15,795 nucleotides of DNA from Prevotellaceae bacterium. Lineage in GTDB: Bacteria; Bacteroidota; Bacteroidia; Bacteroidales; UBA932. Below the pieces are notes generated by a model. It had not been told where the DNA came from, made no database searches, and saw only the letters and a list, made by a program, of their open reading frames with translations. Each line of letters opens with the position of its first letter. The stretch's first letter is position 1. This document shows, piece by piece, positions 1 through 8,375 of the stretch. The stretch lies in assembly GCA_031289995.1 (NCBI GenBank), contig JAITOI010000084.1, forward strand, positions 1-15,795, given 5' to 3'. Both the position numbers and the translations under genes were made by a program.

Positions 1-3
1 AAT

Positions 4-40
4 AATAGTGTTTAATAGTGGAAAATAGTAGAAAATAGTG
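4..40 (+). promoter_or_regulatory. Probable MraZ operator: four direct repeats, 10-bp period
   Basis: Four copies of a 7-base box sit at 4-10 (AATAGTG), 14-20 (AATAGTG), 24-30 (AATAGTA) and 34-40 (AATAGTG), each separated by 3 bp, so the period is exactly 10 bp or about one helical turn. Characterised MraZ proteins bind short GTG/TGGG-type direct repeats at this same period just upstream of mraZ (known from Escherichia coli, Bacillus and mollicutes). Since mraZ is the next gene and the last box touches the promoter element, autoregulation is the natural inference. More boxes could lie upstream of the window edge. Binding itself is not shown by the sequence. Confidence 0.75.
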
Positions 41-48
41 TATCTTTG
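41..48 (+). promoter_or_regulatory. Bacteroidota-type -7 promoter element for the cluster
   Basis: TATCTTTG matches the TAnnTTTG -7 consensus of the primary sigma factor in Bacteroidota. It begins one base after the last AATAGTG box and leaves a leader of roughly 35-40 bases before the mraZ start. No good TTTG -33 element is visible at the expected distance; that position lies within the repeats. A regulator on the boxes would therefore overlap the polymerase site. I found no equally good element in the short gaps further down the cluster. Confidence 0.6.
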
Positions 49-89
49 CAGTCTGATTTTAGTACAGATTTTTTAGAAAAGATACAACC

Positions 90-593
90 ATGTCGATGGC
101 ATCGTTCATAGGAAAACATGCGTGCAAGCGCGACGAGCAGGGTAGAGTTCCCTTCCCGGCGGCGTTTCGCAGCCTTGTTTCGCCGTCGGCAAACCCGCAG
201 CAAGACAAGGATGGCAAGGTGGTGCAGCTGCGCCTCGTGGTGCAAAAAGAGCTCGATGCGCCTTACCTCACCATCATGACCGAGGACGAATCTGAAAAGA
301 AAATTGCCTACTACCACGAGCGGCTCGACCCCTATAACAGCGAGCAACAAGAGGTGCTTGACACGCTGTTTGACAGCATGACCTCCGCCGATATCGACAG
401 CGCAGGCCGCATCATGCTTCCCAAATGGCTGGTGGAGGACGTGGGCATGGGTAAGGACGTGCTGTTTCTCGGAATGGGTCGCGAAATTCATCTGTGGGAT
501 AGGCCGCGCTACGAGGAAATTAAGAGCCAGCGAAGCCCCGAAAAGATTGCGGAAATGAAGAAATTTTTGCAAAGGAAAACGGGAGGAAATTGA
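90..593 (+). CDS. mraZ: Transcriptional regulator MraZ
   Basis: MraZ is a DNA-binding protein of the SpoVT/AbrB-like fold that forms ring oligomers and controls the dcw operon through direct repeats near its own promoter. The two half-domains are visible through their DxxGR signatures: D15-R19 (DEQGR, followed by VPFP) and D103-R107 (DSAGR, followed by IMLP). At 167 residues it is somewhat longer than the usual 140-155; the extra length is in the charged region around residues 33-85 between the two signatures. The ATG at 90 was chosen because it gives the normal N-terminus right before the first half-domain; an in-frame ATG at 96 would remove only two residues. As first gene of the cluster, directly downstream of four 10-bp repeats, it is the likely regulator of the genes that follow. 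In E. coli it represses, but the sign of regulation cannot be read here. Confidence 0.95.
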   Translation: MSMASFIGKHACKRDEQGRVPFPAAFRSLVSPSANPQQDKDGKVVQLRLVVQKELDAPYLTIMTEDESEKKIAYYHERLDPYNSEQQEVLDTLFDSMTSADIDSAGRIMLPKWLVEDVGMGKDVLFLGMGREIHLWDRPRYEEIKSQRSPEKIAEMKKFLQRKTGGN

Positions 594-624
594 GTAGTTA
601 AAATAGTTTTGTACATCGAAAAAA

Positions 625-1542
625 ATGTCGGAATTTTTACCATATCACGTGCCGGCGCTGCTGGCAGAATGCGTTGAAGCCTTAGCCGTCAAGGCGAGCG
701 GAACCTACGTGGACCTTACGTTTGGTGGTGGTGGTCATGCGCGCGAAATCCTTCAACGTCTCGGCGTGAAGGGGCGGCTGCTGGCCTTTGACCAAGACGC
801 CGACGCGGAGGCAAACGCAGCGCTCATCGGCGACAAGCGACTTACGCTGGTGAGGGGCAACTTCCGGTTTTTGCGCAGCTACCTACGCTACCACAAAGCT
901 GGTGAGGTGGACGGCATTCTTGGCGACCTTGGCGTATCGTGGCACCAGTTTGACACAGCCGAGCGAGGCTTCTCGTTCCGCTTCGATGCTGCGCTTGACA
1001 TGCGCATGAATAGCTGCGGCGAGCGCACCGCCATTGACGTGATTAACGGCAGTACGGTGGCCGATTTGAGCCGCATTCTGTCGGTCTACGGCGAGCTGCC
1101 CAACGCGCGTAAGCTGGCCGCAATGGTAGAGCAGGCGCGGCGCGACAAGCCTATCACCACGGCGGGCGAGCTGGTGGAGGCGCTCAGGCCGGCGCTGCCA
1201 AAGATTGATGAGCACAAGGTTTTGGCAAAAATTTTTCAGGCCTTGCGCATTGAGGTCAACCGCGAGATGCAGGCGCTGGAGCAAATGCTGGCGCAGACTG
1301 CGAAGGTGATTAAGCGGGGCGGGCGGATAGCGATTATTTCGTACCACTCGCTCGAAGATAGGATGGTGAAAAATTTTATTCGCTGCGGCAACGTGCATGG
1401 CGAGCAGAGCAAGGATTTGTTTGGCAACGTGAGCGTACCGTTTGTGGCCGTCAACAGAAAAGTGATAACGCCCGGCGAGGCCGAAATTGCAGGCAACACG
1501 CGGGCGCGAAGTGCGAAGCTGAGGGTGGCGGAAAAGATTTGA
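625..1542 (+). CDS. rsmH: 16S rRNA (cytosine1402-N4)-methyltransferase RsmH
   Basis: RsmH (formerly MraW) uses S-adenosylmethionine to methylate N4 of C1402 in the decoding centre of 16S rRNA. The SAM-binding glycine loop is seen at residues 34-38 (GGGGH, after VDLTF), followed by the acidic FDQDADA segment. The family blocks GDLGVSWHQFD, RGFSFR with DMRM, and SYHSLEDRMVKNF near the C-terminus are all present, as is the NTRARSAKLR ending. Its 305 residues are normal for the family. The start has an A-rich leader (GAAAAAA) and no Shine-Dalgarno sequence; the GGGAGGA at the end of mraZ lies too far upstream to serve. It follows mraZ by 31 bp. Its stop codon is the last three bases of the first unit of an 8-bp tandem repeat. 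Confidence 0.97.
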   Translation: MSEFLPYHVPALLAECVEALAVKASGTYVDLTFGGGGHAREILQRLGVKGRLLAFDQDADAEANAALIGDKRLTLVRGNFRFLRSYLRYHKAGEVDGILGDLGVSWHQFDTAERGFSFRFDAALDMRMNSCGERTAIDVINGSTVADLSRILSVYGELPNARKLAAMVEQARRDKPITTAGELVEALRPALPKIDEHKVLAKIFQALRIEVNREMQALEQMLAQTAKVIKRGGRIAIISYHSLEDRMVKNFIRCGNVHGEQSKDLFGNVSVPFVAVNRKVITPGEAEIAGNTRARSAKLRVAEKI

Positions 1543-1566
1543 AAATTTGAAGATTTGAAGATTTGA
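1535..1566 (+). repeat. 8-bp tandem repeat AGATTTGA, four units, at the end of rsmH
   Basis: Units are 1535-1542, 1543-1550 (AAATTTGA, one substitution), 1551-1558 and 1559-1566. The first supplies the rsmH stop codon. Degenerate pieces (GATTTGAT, AAATTTGAAG) recur at about 1612-1630 before the next gene. Since 8 is not a multiple of 3, successive TGA triplets fall in different frames, so any three neighbouring units stop translation in all three forward frames. The same unit occurs after ftsQ. The role is unknown; a dispersed intergenic repeat spread by slippage is an equally good reading. Confidence 0.85.
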
Positions 1567-1634
1567 AAAAATGGTTTCGCTTACGGCAGCAGCAAAGCAA
1601 GGATAGTATTGGATTTGATAAAATTTGAAGTAAA

Positions 1635-2018
1635 ATGTTTAGCAGTAAAAAAGATGGCTTGCGCGAATTTGAGGACGTGCGAGAGGTGGGCAAAAAGACG
1701 CGCCGCGTCTTGTCCGGCTTGGTGAAGGGCAACAGAAATTTCACTGAGTGGGTACGCAAAAATTTTGGTTTTATGCTGTTCCTTGTTGGGTTTGGATTTT
1801 TGTACATCACCCACCACTACTGGGTTGACAACATGGCAAAGGAGAAGCAGCGGCTGGCCGAGAAGGTGCGCAGCCTCAAGGAGGAAACCATTGTGGTCGG
1901 TGCAAGGTTGACGGGAATGCACAGCCAGGCCTCGGTGAAGTACGAGGTGGAGAGGCGAGGGCTGAACCTGATGGAGTCGACCAGCCCGCCTACGATTTTG
2001 ATGGCAAACGATGATTAA
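1635..2018 (+). CDS. ftsL: FtsL-like septum protein
   Basis: This is a small bitopic membrane protein of 127 residues. It has a basic cytoplasmic N-terminus (about 1-43), one hydrophobic segment at about 44-59 (FGFMLFLVGFGFLYIT), and a charged heptad-like stretch at about 65-92 (AKEKQRLAEKVRSLKEE) that should form a coiled coil outside the membrane. The tail YEVERRGLNL resembles the ending of FtsL/FtsB-type proteins. In the family, FtsL forms a trimer with FtsB and FtsQ and activates FtsW/FtsI. FtsL proteins diverge strongly, so the call rests on topology, size and its place between rsmH and ftsI rather than on conserved residues. The leader is AT-rich (GAAGTAAA) without a Shine-Dalgarno sequence. 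No FtsB gene is in the cluster. Confidence 0.85.
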   Translation: MFSSKKDGLREFEDVREVGKKTRRVLSGLVKGNRNFTEWVRKNFGFMLFLVGFGFLYITHHYWVDNMAKEKQRLAEKVRSLKEETIVVGARLTGMHSQASVKYEVERRGLNLMESTSPPTILMANDD

Positions 2019-2086
2019 TTTAGCTGCATCGGGAAGCTGGCAGCTGCGGTAAATAGGTACTAATTTTCGACAAAAAAACGACAAAA

Positions 2087-4234
2087 ATGTCTGTAAAACT
2101 TACATTACGGCGGAGGTTTACGATTATCTACGTTGTGTGGTGCATCATAAGTGTGATTGGCGCTGCGCGGCTGGTGTGGGTTGCACGCGGCTGGGATGGC
2201 GAGAGGGAGAAGGCGCAAAAAATCATTGAGGCGTGCAGCGTTGACACCACAAAGATTGAGCCTATTCGTGGCAACATTTTTGCGCACGACGAGCGCCTGC
2301 TGGCCACCACCAGCTTTCGCTACAACCTCTACACCGACTTCAATGCGAACGGCCTGCACGACTCGATTTTCGATAAGTCGGTGGACTCGCTGGCGATAGT
2401 ATTGAACAACATTTTGCCGGGCAAAACTGTCGCCGACTATGCCAAAGAGCTTCGTGCAGACCGCCAGAAAGCAAAGAGTGACGCCAGCCACCGAACGCAT
2501 CGCTACCGCAAGCTGGCGACGCGAGCCGTTGACTATGCAGAGCTGAAGCAGCTGAAGCAGCTGTCCATGATGCGCCGCAAACCCAATAGTGGCGGGCTAA
2601 TTGTGATGTCGATACTGCACCGCATTCACCCACACGGCGACATGGCGCGCAACACCATTGGCCGCACCAACGCCAACAGCAACGGCTACATTGGCATTGA
2701 GGCCGCATACAACACGCAGCTGTGCGGCACGCCGGGCATGGAGCTACGCCAGCAAACCACCGGCCGCAACTCGTGGATTCCTGTCAGCAGTAAGCCGCAG
2801 ATAACGCCGATGGATGGCTGCGACATTGTGACTACGCTCGACGTGGACATGCAAACGATGGTCGAAAGCGTCATTGCCGAACACCTGAAGAGCAACGAAT
2901 ACCTACAGTGGGGCACGGCTGTGGTGATGGAGGTGGCCACCGGCGAAATACGCGCCATTGCCAACAAGCGCAGGAAAGGCGAGAGCATCGTGGAGGACGA
3001 CAACTACGCTTTGAACTACCGCAAAGACCCAGGCTCGACCTTTAAGTTGGCCTCGTATATGGTGATGCTCGAAAAGGGCATGAACCTTACCGATGCAGTG
3101 AATACGGGCGATGGCACAATGGTTTTGTACGACAAAAGCATCGAAGATGAGACCAGAAAAGGCGGCATGATGAGCCTGATTGAGGCGTTTGAAAAATCGT
3201 CAAACGTAGGCACCGTGCGGCTTATACAGCAGGCCTATCCGAGCAAGAGCGGTGAGCGTGATTTTGCCGAACGCATCGAGGCGCTCAAGCTGAAGGACGT
3301 GTCGCGCTTTGACCTTTCGCCCACGCAGCGCATAGAGCCGAGCATCAAGTCGGCTGACAAATTTTCGGGTCTCACGCTGGCCATGATGAGCATTGGCTAC
3401 GAGCTGGAGGTTACGCCACTGCAAACGCTCGCGCTTTACAACGCGGTGGCCAACCACGGCGAGATGGTGATGCCCAGATTTATCAAGGCTTTGCGGCAGG
3501 AAGAACGCGTGGTGAAAATATTTCCGAAGCAGGTGGTGAACAAGTCGATTTGCTCGGAAAAAACGTTGAGAAAGCTGCACCAAATGCTGCTTGGAGTAGT
3601 TGAAAACGGAAGCGCACAGCGGGCACGAAGCAAGTCGTTTCAGATTGCGGGTAAGACCGGAACCGCCCACGTGGCCGAGGATAAGCGAGGCTACACCAAC
3701 CAAAAGTTGGCGTCGTTTGCGGGTTATTTTCCTGCCGACGCGCCCAAGTACAGCTGCATTGTGGCGTTCAAAACCATTGACACGCCGGTGAAGCTGTACG
3801 GTGGAGTTATTGCTGCGCCAGTGTTCAAGGAGATTGCCGAAAGCGTGTATGCGCACTCGTTGGCGTGGAATTTGCCCGTCAAGCAAAAGACCGAACCGCT
3901 CGAAGCGCCTTACGTCAAGAGCGGTCGGCACGATAAAATGCGGCGCGTGCTCAACGTACTCCAGATACCCATACTTGGCGAAAACGAGGCTGTGCCTTGG
4001 GTTAGCGCACGTCCCGATGGGCACGAAGTGGCGGTGCAGGAAAAACCGATGATACAAAATCTGGTGCCCGACGTGAACAATATGGGCTTGCGCGACGCCA
4101 TCTACCTGCTCGAAAATGCTGGGCTACGCGTAATTTTTTCGGGTAAGGGCACGGTGAAAGCGCAGAACCCTATGCCCGGAACGGCCTGCAAGAGGGGCGA
4201 CGAGGTGAGGCTGACGATGACTTACAGCAGCTGA
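2087..4234 (+). CDS. ftsI: Septal class B penicillin-binding protein FtsI with PASTA domain
   Basis: This is the D,D-transpeptidase that cross-links septal peptidoglycan, anchored in the inner membrane with a periplasmic active site. A single membrane anchor lies at about residues 11-31. The N-terminal dimerisation domain begins with the EPIRGNIFAHDERLLAT block near residue 57. The catalytic triad of motifs is complete: S317-T-F-K320 with the nucleophilic serine, S371-S-N373, and K523-T-G525. A single PASTA domain occupies about 660-715 (starts VPDVNNMGLRDA), typical of this protein in Bacteroidota; PASTA domains bind peptidoglycan or regulate divisome enzymes. Its 715 residues fit a PASTA-bearing FtsI. 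The start is preceded by two copies of CGACAAAAA. It presumably pairs with the FtsW encoded downstream. murE begins 11 bp after the stop. Confidence 0.96.
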   Translation: MSVKLTLRRRFTIIYVVWCIISVIGAARLVWVARGWDGEREKAQKIIEACSVDTTKIEPIRGNIFAHDERLLATTSFRYNLYTDFNANGLHDSIFDKSVDSLAIVLNNILPGKTVADYAKELRADRQKAKSDASHRTHRYRKLATRAVDYAELKQLKQLSMMRRKPNSGGLIVMSILHRIHPHGDMARNTIGRTNANSNGYIGIEAAYNTQLCGTPGMELRQQTTGRNSWIPVSSKPQITPMDGCDIVTTLDVDMQTMVESVIAEHLKSNEYLQWGTAVVMEVATGEIRAIANKRRKGESIVEDDNYALNYRKDPGSTFKLASYMVMLEKGMNLTDAVNTGDGTMVLYDKSIEDETRKGGMMSLIEAFEKSSNVGTVRLIQQAYPSKSGERDFAERIEALKLKDVSRFDLSPTQRIEPSIKSADKFSGLTLAMMSIGYELEVTPLQTLALYNAVANHGEMVMPRFIKALRQEERVVKIFPKQVVNKSICSEKTLRKLHQMLLGVVENGSAQRARSKSFQIAGKTGTAHVAEDKRGYTNQKLASFAGYFPADAPKYSCIVAFKTIDTPVKLYGGVIAAPVFKEIAESVYAHSLAWNLPVKQKTEPLEAPYVKSGRHDKMRRVLNVLQIPILGENEAVPWVSARPDGHEVAVQEKPMIQNLVPDVNNMGLRDAIYLLENAGLRVIFSGKGTVKAQNPMPGTACKRGDEVRLTMTYSS

Positions 4235-4245
4235 TGAAATGAAAA

Positions 4246-5724
4246 ATGAAAAACTATAGTGGCATGAAATTTTCGGAAATCATAGAGCAGATAAGCGTTG
4301 TAGCGGTGCATGGCAGCGCTGACGTTGACATCACGTCGGTGAGCATCGACAGCCGTGAGGCTTGCGCGGGGCAGTGTTTTATTGCGCTGCGTGGCACAAA
4401 CGTAGATGGGCACACGTTTATCGGCGACGCCGTTGGCAAGGGAGCTGCGGCGGTCATTTGCGAGCAGCTGCCGCAAACGCTCGCGCCGCATGTTTGCTAC
4501 GCCGTGGTGAAAAATGCAGATAGCGCTGCAGGCCTTGCTGCATCGGCGTTTTACGGGCATCCGTCGCGCTACATGAAGCTGATTGGCATTACCGGCACCA
4601 ACGGAAAAACCACCACCGTAACCCTCCTCTACAAGCTCTTCAAAGCCTTGGGGTATAAGGTGGGGCTGATTTCAACGGTGGTGTACAAGGTGGACGAAAA
4701 AACGGTGGAGGCCACGCACACCACGCCCGATTCGATTACGCTCAACCGCCTGCTGCGCGACATGGTGGACGCAGGCTGCACCTACTGCTTCATGGAGGTG
4801 AGCTCGCACTCCATCGTGCAGCGGCGCATAGAAGGCTTGACGTTTGCGGGCGGCATTTTCAGCAACATCACGCACGACCACCTCGACTACCACAAAACGT
4901 TTGAGGAGTACATCCGCGCAAAAAAATTATTCTTCGATGAGCTGCCCCCAAGCGCTTTCGCGCTCACCAACGCCGACGAGCGCAACGGCAGGGTGATGCT
5001 GCAAAACACCAAGGCCATCGTGAAGACTTACGCGCTGCACACCACCGCCGATTTCATGTGTAAAATCATCGAGCAGCAGATGGACGGAATGCTGCTCAAC
5101 ATCAACGGCAGTGAGGTGTGGACGCGCCTCATCGGCGACTTCAACGCCTACAACGTAAGCGCCATCTACGGTGCAGCGATGTTGCTTGGCGCTCCGCACG
5201 ACGAGGCGATACGCATCATTAGCACGCTGAGCGCAGTGGCAGGGCGGTTTGAGTACGTCAAATCGGCCACAGGCATTACCGCCATTGTGGACTACGCGCA
5301 CACGCCCGACGCACTGGTGAACGTGCTCGGCACCATCAACCGCCTGCGCAGCAAAACGCAAAAGCTGATAACCGTGGTGGGCTGCGGCGGCAACCGCGAC
5401 CGCAGCAAGCGTCCCGTCATGGCGAAGGTGGCCAGCGAGAGCAGCGACAAGCTCATCCTGACCAGCGACAACCCGCGCAAGGAAAAACCCGAAGACATTC
5501 TTGCCGAGATGTACGAGGGCGTGAGCGCCGATGCACGCAAGCACACGCTCACCATTGCCGACCGTCGTGAGGCCATCAAAACGGCGGTGATGCTGGCGCA
5601 AAAAAGCGACATCATTTTGGTGGCGGGCAAAGGCCACGAAGACTACCAAATTGTCGGCACAGAGAAGCGCCACTTCGACGACAAGGAAGAAGTGATGAAG
5701 GCTTTCGCCTTGAACGAAGAATGA
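4246..5724 (+). CDS. murE: UDP-MurNAc-tripeptide synthetase MurE (meso-diaminopimelate type)
   Basis: This cytoplasmic Mur ligase adds the third stem-peptide residue to UDP-MurNAc-L-Ala-D-Glu with ATP. The ATP-binding P-loop is GTNGKTT at residues 117-123. The C-terminal domain carries D408-N-P-R411, the signature of meso-diaminopimelate ligases (lysine-adding MurE has other residues there), so the wall should be of the DAP type. The block YAHTPDALVNVL and the KGHEDYQ motif near the end are also typical. Start choice: ATG 4246 has the best A-rich leader, but ATG 4264 (MKFSEII) matches the usual N-terminus of the family and would give 486 residues; I cannot decide. Two short out-of-frame ATGs overlap this junction. 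murF does not follow, unlike in many proteobacteria. Confidence 0.96.
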   Translation: MKNYSGMKFSEIIEQISVVAVHGSADVDITSVSIDSREACAGQCFIALRGTNVDGHTFIGDAVGKGAAAVICEQLPQTLAPHVCYAVVKNADSAAGLAASAFYGHPSRYMKLIGITGTNGKTTTVTLLYKLFKALGYKVGLISTVVYKVDEKTVEATHTTPDSITLNRLLRDMVDAGCTYCFMEVSSHSIVQRRIEGLTFAGGIFSNITHDHLDYHKTFEEYIRAKKLFFDELPPSAFALTNADERNGRVMLQNTKAIVKTYALHTTADFMCKIIEQQMDGMLLNINGSEVWTRLIGDFNAYNVSAIYGAAMLLGAPHDEAIRIISTLSAVAGRFEYVKSATGITAIVDYAHTPDALVNVLGTINRLRSKTQKLITVVGCGGNRDRSKRPVMAKVASESSDKLILTSDNPRKEKPEDILAEMYEGVSADARKHTLTIADRREAIKTAVMLAQKSDIILVAGKGHEDYQIVGTEKRHFDDKEEVMKAFALNEE

Positions 5725-5760
5725 AAAATAGGAAGTGAAAAATAAAATAAAAATTTAGTC

Positions 5761-6975
5761 ATGCTTTACCATCTCATCAACTACATAGGCAAGCTCTATG
5801 ATTTTCCGGGCGAGCGGTTGATCAACTACATCTCGTTTCGCGCGGGCGTGGGCGTGGTGCTGTCGCTGCTCATCGGCATTGTGTTTGGCAAAAAAATTAT
5901 TGTCATGCTTAAGCGCAAGCTCATCGGCGAGGACATTCGCGACCTCGGCCTGGAAGGGCAAATGCAGAAGAAGGGCACACCCACCATGGGAGGCATCATC
6001 ATCCTCATCTCCATCCTTGTGCCCACGCTGCTGCTGGCCGACCTCACCAACATGTACACCTGGCTGATGATTGTTAGCACCGTGTGGCTTGGCACGCTTG
6101 GATTTTTGGACGACTACATCAAGGTTTTCAAAAAAAAGAAGGATGGTTTGCGCGGCAAATTCAAAATCATCGGGCAGGTCGGACTCGGCATCATTGTTAG
6201 CCTTGCGCTATACTTCAACAGCGCACGGCAGCCCGAAATCAGCACCGCCTCGCCCGCTTCGGAGGAGGTGCAGAGCGCTCGCAGCGCCCATGTGGAGTTG
6301 AAAACCACCATCCCGTTTTTCACCAACAACGAGTTTGACTACAACGTGCTGGTGCCCGATTTTTGCGGCAAGCATAAGCCAATCGTGGGGTGGATAGTGT
6401 TCATGCTGGTAACCATTTTTATTGTGGCGGCAGTGTCGAACGGCGCCAACCTCACCGACGGGATGGATGGCCTTGTATCCGGCGTTACCATTATGATTGG
6501 CATTGCGCTGGGCATCCTTGCGTACTTGTCGAGCAACACGGTGTACGCAAATTATCTCAACATTATGTTCATCCCGAAATCGGAAGAGCTGGTGGTGTTT
6601 ATGGCCATCATGCTGGGCGCTCTCATCGGTTTTTTGTGGTACAACGCCTACCCCGCGCAGGTGTTTATGGGCGACACCGGCAGCCTCGCGCTGGGCGGAA
6701 TTATTGCGGTGTTCGCCATCATCATTCACAAGGAGCTGCTCATCCCAATCCTTTGCGGTGTCTACTTTGCAGAGAGCGTGTCGGTGGTGGTGCAGGTGAG
6801 CTACTTCAAGTGCACCAAGCGCAAGTATGGCGCGGGAAGGCGCATATTTCTTATGGCTCCGCTGCATCACCACTACCAAAAGAAGGGCTATTCGGAGGCA
6901 AAAATCGTAACCCGATTTTGGATTATCGCCGCGCTGCTGGCCATTGCATCGGTGCTGATGTTGAAAATGCGGTAG
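5761..6975 (+). CDS. mraY: Phospho-MurNAc-pentapeptide translocase MraY
   Basis: MraY transfers phospho-MurNAc-pentapeptide from UDP to undecaprenyl phosphate, making lipid I on the inner face of the membrane. It is a polytopic protein with about ten hydrophobic segments. The catalytic signatures are D117-D118 (FLDDYIKV), N230-LTDGMDG-237, the metal-binding D305 in MGDTGS, and the histidine cluster H369-H371 (APLHHHYQKKG). The GTPTMGG block is present near residue 76. With 404 residues it is longer than the roughly 360 of E. coli; the extra sequence is a polar loop at about 160-205 between membrane segments, which as far as I recall is usual in Bacteroidota. The gap after murE is 36 bp of AT-rich sequence. 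murD follows with its ATG 43 bp downstream. Confidence 0.97.
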   Translation: MLYHLINYIGKLYDFPGERLINYISFRAGVGVVLSLLIGIVFGKKIIVMLKRKLIGEDIRDLGLEGQMQKKGTPTMGGIIILISILVPTLLLADLTNMYTWLMIVSTVWLGTLGFLDDYIKVFKKKKDGLRGKFKIIGQVGLGIIVSLALYFNSARQPEISTASPASEEVQSARSAHVELKTTIPFFTNNEFDYNVLVPDFCGKHKPIVGWIVFMLVTIFIVAAVSNGANLTDGMDGLVSGVTIMIGIALGILAYLSSNTVYANYLNIMFIPKSEELVVFMAIMLGALIGFLWYNAYPAQVFMGDTGSLALGGIIAVFAIIIHKELLIPILCGVYFAESVSVVVQVSYFKCTKRKYGAGRRIFLMAPLHHHYQKKGYSEAKIVTRFWIIAALLAIASVLMLKMR

Positions 6976-7018
6976 AAAAATATTGACCAAAAAAGTGGAA
7001 TTTTTAGAGCAACAAAAA

Positions 7019-8362
7019 ATGCGAAAGCGACTGGTAATACTTGGCGGAGGCGAGAGCGGCGTAGGCGCTGCGGTGCTGGGCAAAAAACAGGGATACGATG
7101 TTTTTTTGTCCGACAGCGGAACGCTCAAGCCCGAGTATGCAGCGACTTTGCGGCAGCACAACATCGCGTTTGAGCAGGGCGGGCATAGCGAGGCCAGCAT
7201 CCTCAACGCAGACGAAGTGGTGAAAAGTCCGGGCATACCCGACACCGTACCGCTGCTGCAAAAGTTAATGGCGGCGGGCGTTCCGGTGGTGTCCGAAATT
7301 GAATTTGCAGCGCGATACACCCGCGCAAAAATGGTGTGCATCACCGGCAGCAACGGCAAAACTACCACCGCCTCGATTATCTACTACATGATGAAAATTG
7401 CGGGGCTGAACGTAGGTTTGGGAGGCAACATCGGGCAGAGCTTCGCCATGCAGGTGGCCACGCAAAGCTACGACTACTATGTGCTGGAGCTAAGCTCATT
7501 TCAGCTCGACAACATGTACCGCTTTAAGGCCGACGTGGCGATTTTGCTCAACATCACACCCGACCACCTTGACCGCTACGACCACCAGCTGGAGCGCTAC
7601 GCACGCTCCAAGTTCCGCATCGCGCAAAACATGACGAGCGACGGCTGCTTCATTTACTGCGCCGACGACCCAATAACCACGCAGCATTTGCCCGAGTTCG
7701 ACATCGAGGCGCAGCGCTGCAGCTTCACCCTTAACGATAATTCCGACCATAGCTCAACTGCCTTTTTAACCAACAACCAACTTACATCAATGTACGCAAA
7801 CGAGATATTTGAAGCCCCCACGGGCGAGCTTTCGCTGAAAGGCAAGCACAACCTCTACAACTCAATGGCCACCGTCATTGCAGGGCAGGTGCTGAGGATA
7901 AAAAAAGACGTTATCCGCAAAAGCCTGTCCAGCTTTGAGAGCATCGAGCATCGCCTCGAGCCGGTGCTCAGCGTGGGCGGAGTGCTGTTCGTGAACGACA
8001 GCAAAGCCACCAACATCAACTCGACGTGGTACGCGCTCGACAGCATGACGGCGCCCACGGTGTGGATTGTGGGCGGTAAGGACAAGGGCAACGACTACGG
8101 TGAGCTGCTCGAGCTGGTGCGCAAAAAAGTCAAAGCCATTGTCTGCCTCGGCGTGGACAACAGCAAAATTTACGCCGCGTTCGACGGCATCACGCCCACC
8201 ATGGTGGACACCAAATCGGCTGCCGATGCGGTGCAGGCGGCCTACAAGCTGGCCACGAAGGGCGACACCGTGTTGCTTTCGCCGGCCTGTGCCAGCTTCG
8301 ATTTATTCCAAAACTACGAAGACCGCGGACGGCAGTTTAAGGCCGCTGTGCGCGAGCTCTAA
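7019..8362 (+). CDS. murD: UDP-MurNAc-L-alanine:D-glutamate ligase MurD
   Basis: MurD adds D-glutamate to UDP-MurNAc-L-alanine with ATP in the cytoplasm. The N-terminal uridine-nucleotide fold opens with LVILGGGESGVGAAVLG. The central ATP-binding P-loop is G110-SNGKTTT-117. Later blocks typical of MurD are ITPDHLDRY, NDSKATN and LSPACASFD. The frame stays open upstream to a TTG at 6983, but the ATG at 7019 gives the standard N-terminus and has a strong A-rich leader (CAACAAAAA), so I use it; the product has 447 residues, normal for the family. It lies between mraY and ftsW, with ftsW starting 13 bp after its stop. Confidence 0.96.
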   Translation: MRKRLVILGGGESGVGAAVLGKKQGYDVFLSDSGTLKPEYAATLRQHNIAFEQGGHSEASILNADEVVKSPGIPDTVPLLQKLMAAGVPVVSEIEFAARYTRAKMVCITGSNGKTTTASIIYYMMKIAGLNVGLGGNIGQSFAMQVATQSYDYYVLELSSFQLDNMYRFKADVAILLNITPDHLDRYDHQLERYARSKFRIAQNMTSDGCFIYCADDPITTQHLPEFDIEAQRCSFTLNDNSDHSSTAFLTNNQLTSMYANEIFEAPTGELSLKGKHNLYNSMATVIAGQVLRIKKDVIRKSLSSFESIEHRLEPVLSVGGVLFVNDSKATNINSTWYALDSMTAPTVWIVGGKDKGNDYGELLELVRKKVKAIVCLGVDNSKIYAAFDGITPTMVDTKSAADAVQAAYKLATKGDTVLLSPACASFDLFQNYEDRGRQFKAAVREL

Positions 8363-8375
8363 CACAAAAAAATAT

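Noticed and set aside
1571..1606. 11-codon ATG frame upstream of ftsL as a possible leader peptide
   Set aside because: It is too short, lacks a recognisable regulatory pattern or attenuator hairpin, and is likely chance.
2022..2045. AGCTGC/GCAGCT inverted repeat between ftsL and ftsI
   Set aside because: The stem is only 6 bp with a 12-base loop, and no T run follows; too weak to call a terminator or a regulatory element.
6983..7018. TTG start adding 12 residues to MurD
   Set aside because: The ATG at 7019 gives the standard MurD N-terminus and a better leader; the extension has no family support.
6208..7368. 386-codon open frame on the minus strand across the mraY-murD junction
   Set aside because: It is antisense to two clearly recognised genes, its translation is rich in His, Arg and Ala without domain signatures, and its length follows from codon bias of the genes opposite.
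8067..8375. N-terminal extension of the ftsW frame by 103 codons
   Set aside because: It lies within murD in another frame, its translation is Arg/Ser/Pro-rich and unlike FtsW, and a proper ATG with an A-rich leader exists at 8376.
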